Positions 56,270 through 64,000 of a DNA stretch of 64,000 bases are shown here, in pieces; within the stretch, counting starts at the first letter, position 1; each line of letters opens with the position of its first letter. Both the position numbers and the translations under genes were made by a program. The notes beneath the pieces are model-generated. The model was not told where the DNA came from. It saw nothing but the letters and a program-made list of their open reading frames with translations, and did no database searches. The DNA comes from Solwaraspora sp. WMMA2056 (GTDB lineage: Bacteria; Actinomycetota; Actinomycetes; Mycobacteriales; Micromonosporaceae): NCBI RefSeq assembly GCF_030345095.1, contig NZ_CP128360.1, forward strand, positions 4,588,001 through 4,652,000, in the 5' to 3' direction.

Positions 56270-59026
56270 TCAGCCCAGGTCGGCAGGGACGGTCAGGACC
56301 CGTACCTGATGGTCGGCGGTGACCACGGCGACGGTGTCACCGCCGAGCACCACCCGCTGCACCCCGGCGGTCTCCAGGTCCGCGCCGACGTCGACGGCGG
56401 CGCTGCGGCGACCGGTCGCCGTGTCCCAGACGGCGACCTGCGGCACGGCCGTGCTCGTGGTCAGGTCGACCCGGATGCTCACCACCGCCGCACGGCCGGC
56501 ACCGGTCGCGGCGGCCGAACCATGATCACCGGCCGGTACGACCTCCGTACCGTCGAAGGCGAGCAGCGCGAAGTCGTCGACGGTGTCGAACGTCTGGTCA
56601 CCAAAGACCAGCGCGTCGGGGCCGGCGTACCAGTTGGCGTCGACGCCGGAGTCGGTGGTCCGTTTCCACGCCTCGGCGCCGTCGGTGGTGCGTACCGCGA
56701 CCGTCCGGTACGCGGTGCCTTCGACCGCCACGCACACCAGTCGCGGGCCGCAGGCCTTGACCCGTTCGATGGTGTCGGCGCCGGCGAACGGCACCTCCCA
56801 CTTCTTGGTGAACCCGTCCAGGTCGTAGGCGGCCAGCACGGCGCGCCCCGGCGAGGCGTCGTCGGAGAGTTTGCCGATGGCCAACCCGTCGTAGACCGTC
56901 CACCGGTCGTGGTCCAGCGGCAGGTCACCGTCGCTGACCGGGCGGCCGTTGCCGACGTCCAGGACGACGCCCCGGCCGCTGCCCTCGTTCAGCTCCACGA
57001 CCCGGTCCGCGGCGGCGTGCCGGTTGTCGGCCAGGGCGTGTTCGGCGGCGGGCAGCAGCCCGGCGCCGTCGGGCACGGTGGCACCGTCGGTCCAGACGCT
57101 GACCGGCCGGATCCGTTCGGCGTCGATGATCAGCAGGTCGTCGTCGGGTGCCTCGCGGCGCCACCGCTGCTCACCGGTGGTCAGGTCGACCCGGGCGACC
57201 GCGTTGTCGAAGATGCCGTCGCGGATCTCCACGACCACGTCGGTGCCGACGTACACCACGTCGGTGAAGGTCTCCCAGCTGCGTTTCCACTTGACGGCGC
57301 CGTCGGCGGCGTCGAGGACGACCCGTATGTCGTCGCCGGCGTCGGTGGCCGAGTCGGCCGCGTCGACGACCAGCAGCCCGCCGACGGCGGTCAGCACCAC
57401 CTCGGTCGGTTCGACGTCCAGGTCGACGTTCCAGACCGGGTCGCCGCCGCCGGCCGGCACGGCGGTGACGGTGGTCGCGCCGACCCGCACGGACGCGTAC
57501 ACGGCCAGGTCACCGGCGACGGTGACCGTCGAGGCGATCGTTGCGGCCGGCAAGGTGACCTCATGGGTCGGGGTCAGGCCGGCACCGACGGCCGGGTCGC
57601 CGCCCAGGAACCCGCCGAGCAGGCCGGTGCCGCTGCTGTCACCGGTGCCGTCGTCACGGCCGAGCATCCGGTCCAGCAGCCGACCGTTGGTCAGCCCGAC
57701 GGCGCCGACGAGGGTCAGCACCACGGCGGCGGCGACCGCCGCGACCCACCGGCCGACACGCCGACGCGGCCTGCCGGCCGGCAGGTCAGCCGGCCCGGCC
57801 GGGCCGTCCGCCGCAGGCCCGGCGGTCGGCGGGTACGCGCGTGCCGGCTGCTGCCCGTACGGCCCCGGTGACGTCGGTGCCGCCCCGGTGGACGGTGCCG
57901 CGTACGGGGTGGCCGTCGACGGTGCCGGCCCCGACGTCGCCGGGTCGTGGTGCAACGCCCCGTACGCCACCGGCAGTTCCGGCTGCTCCGGCACGGACGC
58001 GGCGACGCCGAGCCGGGCGTGCAGCCGGCTGGCGACCAACGGCATCCGGCTCGCCCCGCCGACCAGCAGCAGCCCGGCGAGGTCCGTCGGTGCCACTCCG
58101 GCCAGTTGCAGCACCCGGCGGGTCTCGTCGACGGCCCGGTCGACCAGCGGCCCGGCGATGCGGTCCAGTTCCTCCCGGGTCAGATGCATCGGGTCGTCCC
58201 GCCCCGGCACCGTCACCGGTGCCACCGACGTCCGCGACAGCATCTCCTTCGCCGCCCGTACCTCGGCCCAGAACGCGTGCCGGTCCCGGCGGTCGGCGGC
58301 GGTCACCGGCCGGTCCAACCGGGCCCACAGCTGCTGATCCCGGGTCGCGACCAGCTGGCCCAGGTGGGCGACGAGGGCGTTGTCGACGTCGAGACCACCC
58401 AGGTCGTCCAGGCCACCGGTGGCCAGCACCCGCAGCCCGCCGGCCCGGCCGGCCCCGGCCGGCTCGTTACGGACCACCGCCACGTCCAGGGTGCCGCCGC
58501 CGAAGTCGAACACCGCCAGGGCACCACCGGGTGGGACCTGCTGCCCGAGTACCCGTACGCAGTAGGTGGCGGCGGCGATCGGCTCGTCCAGCAGCCGCAC
58601 CGGGCCCAGCCCGGCGGCGTCGGCCGCCGCCCGCAGCAGGTCCCGCCGGGGCGTACCCCAGTCCGCCGGGCAGGTCAGCACGGTCGCGCCGGCCGGATGC
58701 ACCCCGGCCAGTGCGGCTTCCCCGGCGACCCGGCGCAGGCTCGCCGCCAGCAGCTGCGCCACCGGCAGCTCCCGGTCGCCCAGCAGCACCGCACCGTCGT
58801 CGATGTGCCGTTTCGGGTGCGGCTCGAACCGCTGCGGCTCCCCGGCGGCCAGCCGCTGCGCGTCACGTCCGGTGTGGATGGTGCCGACGGCGTCGACGAA
58901 CACCCCGGACGCCAGCAGCGGCGACCCGTCGAACAGCAGCGTACGGGGCGGCTCGTCGCCACGGCGGACCGTGGCGACGGTGTGCGTGGTACCCAGGTCG
59001 ACGGCGAGCCGTACCGGTCCGTTCAC
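56270..59026 (-). CDS. Hsp70-type ATPase fused to membrane helix and beta-propeller
   Basis: 918 residues: Hsp70/actin ATPase domain (1-365; phosphate-1 VDLGTTHTVAT at 9-19, phosphate-2 AVFDFGGGTLDVAVV at 171-185, adenosine motif LLVGGASRMPLV at 320-331), Pro/Ala/Tyr-rich linker (365-420), one membrane helix (about 425-446), then some 470 residues of repeated beta strands with Trp/Asp blocks (GGGDPVWNVDLDVEPTEVV, GAVKWKRSWETFTDVVY, TGEQRWRREAPDDD, TKKWEVPFAGADTIERV, GAEAWKRTTDSG) that form a PQQ-type beta-propeller outside the membrane. GTG 59026. Paralogue of the 25989 protein. Probably couples an external sensor to a cytoplasmic ATPase; this is inference. Confidence 0.9.
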   Translation of the reverse strand: MNGPVRLAVDLGTTHTVATVRRGDEPPRTLLFDGSPLLASGVFVDAVGTIHTGRDAQRLAAGEPQRFEPHPKRHIDDGAVLLGDRELPVAQLLAASLRRVAGEAALAGVHPAGATVLTCPADWGTPRRDLLRAAADAAGLGPVRLLDEPIAAATYCVRVLGQQVPPGGALAVFDFGGGTLDVAVVRNEPAGAGRAGGLRVLATGGLDDLGGLDVDNALVAHLGQLVATRDQQLWARLDRPVTAADRRDRHAFWAEVRAAKEMLSRTSVAPVTVPGRDDPMHLTREELDRIAGPLVDRAVDETRRVLQLAGVAPTDLAGLLLVGGASRMPLVASRLHARLGVAASVPEQPELPVAYGALHHDPATSGPAPSTATPYAAPSTGAAPTSPGPYGQQPARAYPPTAGPAADGPAGPADLPAGRPRRRVGRWVAAVAAAVVLTLVGAVGLTNGRLLDRMLGRDDGTGDSSGTGLLGGFLGGDPAVGAGLTPTHEVTLPAATIASTVTVAGDLAVYASVRVGATTVTAVPAGGGDPVWNVDLDVEPTEVVLTAVGGLLVVDAADSATDAGDDIRVVLDAADGAVKWKRSWETFTDVVYVGTDVVVEIRDGIFDNAVARVDLTTGEQRWRREAPDDDLLIIDAERIRPVSVWTDGATVPDGAGLLPAAEHALADNRHAAADRVVELNEGSGRGVVLDVGNGRPVSDGDLPLDHDRWTVYDGLAIGKLSDDASPGRAVLAAYDLDGFTKKWEVPFAGADTIERVKACGPRLVCVAVEGTAYRTVAVRTTDGAEAWKRTTDSGVDANWYAGPDALVFGDQTFDTVDDFALLAFDGTEVVPAGDHGSAAATGAGRAAVVSIRVDLTTSTAVPQVAVWDTATGRRSAAVDVGADLETAGVQRVVLGGDTVAVVTADHQVRVLTVPADLG

Positions 59027-59088
59027 GGTGAGTGTCGTCCTTTCCCGGTCAGGACCGGTGACATCGTCGTGCTGCGTCGGCGGGCATG

Positions 59089-59499
59089 CTATCTGCCGGC
59101 CGCCACCGCCGTGTCGGCGCCGAGCTGGCGCAACACCCGGGTACGCAGCGTCTCGTACTGCTCGCTGCACCGCGCCGGCGGACCCGCCGGCCGGGCCACG
59201 ACCTCGCCGGCGGTGATCTGCTCGTGCGGCCCGAACTGGTCACGGGTCAGGTCGATCTCGACCGTGCCGAGCCGGTTCCACCAGTGGTGGCCGGTACGCC
59301 GCCCGTCGGCGTGCACCTCGCCGCGCAGCAGGTCACCGCCGAGCAGGTCGTGCAGCACCAGGGCGGTGACGCCACACTGGCCACGCGCCGGGTTGCCGGT
59401 GTGCCAGTCGGCCAGATCAGCCGGATCGCAGGTGTCGGCGGACCAGGCGGAGCGGATGACACGTTCGATGTGGGTGAGGGTCCAGGTGCGGGGGAACAT
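59089..59499 (-). CDS. YunG-like protein
   Basis: 136 residues. LTHIERVIRSAWSADTCDPADLADWHTGNPARGQCGVTALVLHDLLGGDLLRGEVH and GHHWWNRLGTVEIDLTRDQFGPHEQ fit the YunG family of Bacillus and actinomycetes, whose function is unknown; the Cys in ARGQCGVTAL with H-H-W-W and D-L-T recalls a papain-like Cys-His-Asp arrangement, so a cysteine-hydrolase fold is plausible. ATG 59499 (MFPRTW) is chosen. Lies between the Hsp70-like gene and thymidine kinase, divergent from the latter. Confidence 0.86.
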   Translation of the reverse strand: MFPRTWTLTHIERVIRSAWSADTCDPADLADWHTGNPARGQCGVTALVLHDLLGGDLLRGEVHADGRRTGHHWWNRLGTVEIDLTRDQFGPHEQITAGEVVARPAGPPARCSEQYETLRTRVLRQLGADTAVAAGR

Positions 59500-59616
59500 G
59501 GCGGCAGATCCTGCCACAGTGGTCCGACATCGCTTTCGGTTGCGGCGTCGGCGGTGCCGGCCGCCGGCGGGCGGGGGCCACCACCTGCCGGGTAACGGCT
59601 AGTAAGCTGCCCGGTC

Positions 59617-60321
59617 GTGACCGACGACAGTCTGCGGGTGGTGTCCGGGCCGGCCAGTGGCGAACAGTCCGCGTTGGCGACCGCGTGCCTGGCCGCCGGT
59701 GACGGACGGCTACGCCACGGCGCGGCGTTGAAGTTCTTCTGGGGGCCGATGGACTGCGGCAAGTCGACCCTGGCCCTGCAGATGGACCACAACCATGCCC
59801 GGCAGGGCCGCCGGGGCCTGGTGCTGACCCGCAACGACCGGTCGATGGGCCCGCAGGTCACCACCCGGATCGGCCTGGCGCACTCGGCGATCGAGGTCAC
59901 CGACGACCTCGATCTGGTGGCGCTGGTCCGGGGCCGCTGGGCCGACGGCACCCGGGTCGACTACCTCATCTGCGACGAGGCCTGTTTCTACACCGTCGCC
60001 CAGGTGGAGCAGATGGCCGACCTGGTCGACGGGTACGACGTCGACGTGTTCGCCTTCGGCCTGGCCAGCGACTTCCGGTCGGCGCTGTTCCCGGCCGCGC
60101 AGCGATTGTTCGAACTCGCCGACGAGGTGTGCCGTATCCAGGTCGAGGTGCTCTGCTGGTGCGGCCGGCAGGGCCTGCTCAACGCGCGGGTCGTCGACGG
60201 GGTGGTGGCCCGCCATGGCGAACAGGTCGTCATCGGCGACACCGTCGACCACGCCGACGTGCGCTACCAGGTGCTGTGCCGCCGCCATCACCGCACCGGC
60301 GACCTCGGACCCGCCACCTGA
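59617..60321 (+). CDS. tdk: Thymidine kinase (type II)
   Basis: 234-residue salvage enzyme that phosphorylates thymidine with ATP. P-loop FFWGPMDCGKSTLAL (residues about 41-55), Walker B DYLICDEACFYTVAQVEQM with the catalytic Glu, and zinc sites VLCWCGRQG and VLCRRHHRTG near the C-terminus. About 35 residues longer than usual at the N-terminus if GTG 59617 is the start, so a later start cannot be excluded, but none with a good ribosome site was found. Terminator follows. Confidence 0.95.
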   Translation: MTDDSLRVVSGPASGEQSALATACLAAGDGRLRHGAALKFFWGPMDCGKSTLALQMDHNHARQGRRGLVLTRNDRSMGPQVTTRIGLAHSAIEVTDDLDLVALVRGRWADGTRVDYLICDEACFYTVAQVEQMADLVDGYDVDVFAFGLASDFRSALFPAAQRLFELADEVCRIQVEVLCWCGRQGLLNARVVDGVVARHGEQVVIGDTVDHADVRYQVLCRRHHRTGDLGPAT

Positions 60322-60342
60322 CACGCCACCGGTGGCGGTGTC
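60320..60342. terminator. Hairpin between tdk and the epimerase gene
   Basis: GACACGCCACC facing GGTGGCGGTGTC, one bulged base, minimal loop. Between two convergent genes, so likely bidirectional. Confidence 0.6.
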
Positions 60343-60351
60343 CGTGGTCGC

Positions 60352-61350
60352 TCAGAGCGGACCGAGGCGGGCCAGCAGCTCGGCCTCCCGCTGCGGGTCC
60401 AGCCCTACCGGTGGCCGGTCGGGGCGCTGCGGCGGCTGCGCGTCGAGGCCACGCAGCCAGGCCCAGGTGTCGGCGACGGTCTCGGCCACCGGCCGGCAGC
60501 GCAGCCCGGTCGCGACCGCCCGGGACACGTCACCACGGTGCAGCGCGTCGTAGAGCTCCCCCGGCGGCAGCCAGACCGGCAGCTCCGTCCAGGGCGCGAT
60601 GCCGGCGTCGGCGATCACCGCCGGATCGACCCAGCGCAGTCGGGCGTGCGACCCGGTCACCCGTACGCAGGTTTCCAGCAGCTCACCCATCGTGGTGTGG
60701 CCGAGCGGGCTGACCACGTTGTACGGCCCCGCCAGTCCGGCGACGGCCGCGTCCAGCGCCCAGGTGGCCAGGTCCCGGGCGTCGACGTACTGCAACGGCA
60801 GGTCGGGTGGGCCGGGGGCGAGCACCTGGCCGCCCCGGGCGACACGGGTCAGCCACCACGGCAGCCGGCCGACGTCCTCGTACGGGCCGAGGATCAGCCC
60901 GGCGCGGGCCAGCAACGCCCGGTCGCCGAACGCGTCCAGTGCCGCCAGTTCACCGCCGCGTTTGGCCCGGGCGTAGTCGACGTCGTCGCCGTCGTCGGCG
61001 CACGCGTCGACCAGCGGGGCGTCCTCGTCGGCGTCGGCCGGTGGCGCGAACACGTACACCGACCGGCTGGACACGTACGTGTAGTGCCCGACCCGGCCGC
61101 TCAGCAGCCGGGCCGCGTCACGGACCACCGACGGCGCCGCCGACCAGGTGTCGACGGCCAGGTCCCAGTCGCCGGTACGCAGCCCGGCGAGGCCGTCGGC
61201 AGTCCTCCGGTCACCGACGACCACCTGCGCGCCGGCCGGCGCCGGCCGGTGGCCCCGGTGCAGCAGAGTGACCGCCCAGCCACGGGCCAGTGCCGCCTCG
61301 ACGACGCACCGGCCGACGAACCCCGTACCACCCAGCATCAGCAACCGCAT
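60352..61350 (-). CDS. NAD-dependent epimerase/dehydratase family protein
   Basis: 332-residue extended SDR. MRLLMLGGTGFVGRCVVEAALARG carries GxxGxxG at residues 8-13; YTYVSSRSVYVF provides Ser, DYARAKRGGELA the Y-x-x-x-K pair, and LARAGLILGPYED, PLQYVDARDLATWALDA further family blocks. Resembles the reductase/isomerase branch of actinobacterial atypical epimerases. ATG 61350 is the family start, although the frame runs to 61611. Divergent from the acyl-CoA dehydrogenase gene (115 bases). Substrate unknown. Confidence 0.92.
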   Translation of the reverse strand: MRLLMLGGTGFVGRCVVEAALARGWAVTLLHRGHRPAPAGAQVVVGDRRTADGLAGLRTGDWDLAVDTWSAAPSVVRDAARLLSGRVGHYTYVSSRSVYVFAPPADADEDAPLVDACADDGDDVDYARAKRGGELAALDAFGDRALLARAGLILGPYEDVGRLPWWLTRVARGGQVLAPGPPDLPLQYVDARDLATWALDAAVAGLAGPYNVVSPLGHTTMGELLETCVRVTGSHARLRWVDPAVIADAGIAPWTELPVWLPPGELYDALHRGDVSRAVATGLRCRPVAETVADTWAWLRGLDAQPPQRPDRPPVGLDPQREAELLARLGPL

Positions 61351-61465
61351 ACCGGCCACTGTGCCGGCCGGCGGAGCCGTACGGAAGGCCGTCACGCTCT
61401 CAGCGGAACCACCACCGGTTACTGTCAGGTAGTCATGGCTGTCCGGAGGGGAAGGACCGAACATC

Positions 61466-63193
61466 GTGGACCGGTACGTCCAACCGGTGCCCGCCCCGGG
61501 TGACCCGTACCGCACCGACTGGCTGCTCGGCGCCTGGCTGCGCCGCCACCTCACCCCCGCCGGGCTGGCCACGGCCGACCACCGCCTGACGTCGCTGTCC
61601 GCCGAGGTCACCGGCGCGCTACGGGCCGCGCACGACGACGCCGAACGGCATCCGCCGCAGCTGGTCCGCTACGACCCGTGGGGTGCCCGGATCGACCGGA
61701 TCGACACCGCCGTCGGCTGGCGGCGGCTGCGCGCCGCAGCCGCCCGGCACGCCCTGGTCGCGCTGCCGTACCAGGGCGACGACCGGGCGGGTCCCGACCC
61801 GACGGGCCGGGTCGTGCAACACGCCCTGCTGCACCTGTACGCCCCCGAGTCGGCCACCTTCTCCTGCCCGGTGGCGATGGCCGACGGTGCGGCCGCGCTG
61901 CTGAGCCGGGCCGACGTCGACCCGGCGGTCCGCGACGCCTGGCTGCCCCGGCTGACCAGCACCGACCCGGACGTCGCGATCACCAGCGGACAGTGGATGA
62001 CCGAAGCTCAGGGCGGCTCCGACCTGTCCGGGACCGGCACCGTGGCGGTACCGTCGGACACCGGCGGTTGGCGGTTGACCGGCGAGAAGTGGTTCTGCTC
62101 CGCCGTCGACTCGGCGATGGCCGTCGCGTTGGCCCGCCCCGTCGGTGCGCCCGCCGGCAGCCGGTCCCTGGCGCCGTTCCTGGTACCCCGCTACGCCGCC
62201 GACTCCCCGCTGGCCGCCGCCGGCGTCGACCCGGCCGCGCCCGCCCCCGGCGTGCGGGTCCACCGGCTCAAGGGCAAGCTCGGTACGTGGGCGCTGCCCA
62301 CCGCCGAGGTCGGCCTCACCGACGCGTACGCGCTTGCGCTGGGTGACCCCGGCGCACCGGGGCTGGGCCGGGCGATGACCCTGGTCGTGGTGACCCGGCT
62401 GCACAACGCCTCCGCCGCGGCCAGCGGGATGCGCCGCGGCCTGGCGTACGCGCACGCCTACGCCACCGCCCGGCACGTCGCCGGCGGGCCGCTGATCGGT
62501 TCCCCGGCGCACCGGGCGGTACTCGGCGGGCTCGCCGTCGACGCCGCCGGCGCGTTCGTCCTGGCCGGGCACGCGTTCGTGTTGCTCGGCCGGGCCGAGT
62601 CCGGCGACACCGACGCCGCGGCCGAGCTACGAATCGTCGCCCCGCTGGCGAAGCTGGCCACCGGCCGGCTCGCCGTCGCCTCGGCCAGCGAGTACGTCGA
62701 GTGTTTCGGCGGCGCCGGGTACGTCGAGGACACCGGGGTGCCCCGGCTGCTGCGCGACGCCCAGGTGCTGCCGATCTGGGAGGGCACCACCACGGTGCTG
62801 GCCCTGGACGCGCTGCGGGCGGTGCGACGCGGCGGCGGCACCCCGTTGCTGGCCCGGATCGACCAGGCCGTCGACCTGGCGGCCGGGTTCGCCGCCGACC
62901 TGGCCGGTACGCTCGCCGCCGCAGCCGCGCGGCTGCGTGACGACCTGACCGGGGTCACCGCTGCAGTCGACGGGTCGGCGGCCCTGGCCGGTGCCCGACC
63001 GATGGCACTGCGTGCGGCGCACGCCCTGGCCGCCGCGCTGCTCGTCGAGCAGGCCGCCCCCACCGACATCGGCGGCGAGGGCGAGGGCGTCGCGGCCCGC
63101 GTCGCGGCCCGGCTGTGGGCGCGCCGCTGGTTGGCCGGCGACGACATCGCCGTCGACGCCCACCGGCACCTGGAACTGCTCAGTCGGATCTGA
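61466..63193 (+). CDS. Acyl-CoA dehydrogenase (AidB-like)
   Basis: 575-residue flavoprotein. [19 protein letters not shown] is the FAD-binding MTE-x-x-GGSD block, [20 protein letters not shown] follows, [32 protein letters not shown] and [42 protein letters not shown] carry the catalytic Glu region (EGTT). Length and the N-terminal YPQVP-like part ([18 protein letters not shown]) point to the AidB-type branch, which includes the alkylation-response protein; the true substrate is unknown. GTG 61466. Confidence 0.94.
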   Translation: MDRYVQPVPAPGDPYRTDWLLGAWLRRHLTPAGLATADHRLTSLSAEVTGALRAAHDDAERHPPQLVRYDPWGARIDRIDTAVGWRRLRAAAARHALVALPYQGDDRAGPDPTGRVVQHALLHLYAPESATFSCPVAMADGAAALLSRADVDPAVRDAWLPRLTSTDPDVAITSGQWMTEAQGGSDLSGTGTVAVPSDTGGWRLTGEKWFCSAVDSAMAVALARPVGAPAGSRSLAPFLVPRYAADSPLAAAGVDPAAPAPGVRVHRLKGKLGTWALPTAEVGLTDAYALALGDPGAPGLGRAMTLVVVTRLHNASAAASGMRRGLAYAHAYATARHVAGGPLIGSPAHRAVLGGLAVDAAGAFVLAGHAFVLLGRAESGDTDAAAELRIVAPLAKLATGRLAVASASEYVECFGGAGYVEDTGVPRLLRDAQVLPIWEGTTTVLALDALRAVRRGGGTPLLARIDQAVDLAAGFAADLAGTLAAAAARLRDDLTGVTAAVDGSAALAGARPMALRAAHALAAALLVEQAAPTDIGGEGEGVAARVAARLWARRWLAGDDIAVDAHRHLELLSRI

Positions 63194-63277
63194 CCGACGC
63201 TCGTCCCGCGACTACCCGGGCCGCGAATAGTGTGTGTCGGCGCGCGCGGCGGCGTCCGGCGGTGCACGATCACTGTC

Positions 63278-64000
63278 ATGGGTTCGTTGGAGATCAGCCC
63301 GACGGTCTGGATCGTCACGATCGTCGTCATCGTCGCGTTGCTCGCGCTCGACCTGGCGGTCGCGGCGTGGCGCCCGCACGCCGTCGGCTTCGGTGAGGCC
63401 GTCGCCTGGTCGGTGTTCTACGTCGCCGTGGCCATCGTCTTCGGGTTGATCTTCATGGCCTGGGCCGGCAGCGGCTACGGCACCGAGTACTTCGCCGGCT
63501 ACCTGGTGGAGAAGAGCCTGTCGGTCGACAACCTGTTCGTCTTCGTCATCATCATCAGCACCTTCGCCGTACCGGAGGAACACCAGCACAAGGTTCTCAC
63601 GTTCGGCATCATCGCGGCGCTGATCATGCGGGCGATCTTCATCGCCGCCGGCGCGACCCTGCTGAACCTGTTCTCCTTCATGTTCCTCGTCTTCGGCCTG
63701 CTGCTGATCTTCACCGCGGTCCAGTTGTTCCGCCACCGCAACGAGGACCCGCAGGTCGACGACAACGTCCTCGTCCGCGCCACCCGCCGGGTCCTGCCGG
63801 TGGCCCCGGACTACGTCGACGGACGGCTGGTCACCCGCCTCGACGGCCGACGGGTCGTCACCCCGCTGTTCATCGTGCTGATCGCGATCGGCAGCACCGA
63901 CCTGCTGTTCGCTCTCGACTCGATCCCGGCCGTGTTCGGCATCACCCAGGAGCCGTACATCGTCTTCGTCGCCAACGCGTTCGCCCTGATCGGGCTGCGG
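63278..64000 (+). CDS. TerC family membrane protein, 5' part
   Basis: 241 residues are seen; the gene runs off the right edge without a stop. MGSLEISPTVWIVTIVVIVALLALDLAVA, then VEKSLSVDNLFVFVIIISTFAVPEEHQHKVLTFGIIAALIMRAIFIAAGATLL and LIAIGSTDLLFALDSIPAVFGITQEPYIVFVANAFALIGLR are the TerC/Alx signatures, with conserved acidic residues (SVDN, STDLLFALDSIPA) in the membrane that are thought to move metal ions (Mn or Ca) in the family. ATG 63278. About seven membrane segments are visible. Confidence 0.94.
   Translation, partial: MGSLEISPTVWIVTIVVIVALLALDLAVAAWRPHAVGFGEAVAWSVFYVAVAIVFGLIFMAWAGSGYGTEYFAGYLVEKSLSVDNLFVFVIIISTFAVPEEHQHKVLTFGIIAALIMRAIFIAAGATLLNLFSFMFLVFGLLLIFTAVQLFRHRNEDPQVDDNVLVRATRRVLPVAPDYVDGRLVTRLDGRRVVTPLFIVLIAIGSTDLLFALDSIPAVFGITQEPYIVFVANAFALIGLR

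Overview
The window is a very GC-rich chromosomal segment of an actinomycete, most likely Micromonospora or a close relative in the Micromonosporaceae. This rests on codon use with almost only G/C in third positions, frequent GTG starts, XRE/DUF5753 plus DUF397 gene pairs, a DUF5999 protein, a DUF6319-like protein, a large LuxR-family AAA (LAL) regulator and a paired dynamin-like GTPase operon. It looks like core chromosome interleaved with small accessory pieces. No tRNA, rRNA, CRISPR array, intact insertion sequence or prophage was seen.

Layout. 1-2.1 kb: 3' part of glycine dehydrogenase gcvP. 2.2-3.2 kb: a DUF5999 gene and peptide deformylase. 3.2-7.8 kb: a compact three-gene minus-strand siderophore operon (two IucA/IucC-type NIS synthetases and a PLP decarboxylase) without a transporter. 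8-10.6 kb: an EEP phosphatase, a XerC/D-like tyrosine recombinase, a structured 371-bp intergenic region and a lipoprotein gene. In that intergenic region, 10081-10108 matches the actinobacterial dif site, so the window probably contains the replication terminus; a second dif-like inverted repeat overlaps the start of the recombinase gene. 10.7-16.6 kb: an SDR oxidoreductase, a patatin-like protein, a DUF6319-like protein, cydAB with a BlaI-type operator array, and a PlsC acyltransferase. 16.7-24.1 kb: a LAL regulator with a small LuxR-like partner, divergent from two coupled dynamin-like GTPases and an acidic protein.

24.1-36.5 kb: a DCC oxidoreductase, a GT87 glycosyltransferase of different base composition, a membrane-anchored Hsp70-like ATPase, a GDPD, an MFS transporter, a perfect 28-bp inverted repeat, a poly-gamma-glutamate hydrolase-like Tat protein, a DUF1304 protein, a PP2C phosphatase coupled to two tandem pentapeptide-type paralogues, and an XRE/DUF397 pair. 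36.5-44.7 kb: a macrolide-type glycosyltransferase divergent from a TetR repressor with two matching operators, a RibD-C reductase beside an AraC remnant, proline iminopeptidase with an APH-fold kinase, a MerR regulator, and a GlxA-type regulator coupled to a membrane-anchored DJ-1 protein.

44.9-64 kb: an AbiEii-like nucleotidyltransferase with a small partner, a Cys-rich gene fragment, an APH-fold protein, ArsR with a CDF metal exporter, an FBP/FusB-type zinc protein divergent from a TetR regulator over a perfect operator, a membrane protein and winged-helix regulator pair beside a 14-bp-arm palindrome, a PadR and membrane protein pair, serine/threonine dehydratase, a second Hsp70-like membrane protein carrying a beta-propeller, a YunG-like protein, thymidine kinase, an NAD-dependent epimerase, an AidB-like acyl-CoA dehydrogenase and the start of a TerC gene.

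Recurring themes are regulator/target pairs joined by 4-bp start/stop overlaps and short divergent promoters with clear inverted-repeat operators. All function calls come from reading motifs in the sequence; no database search was run.
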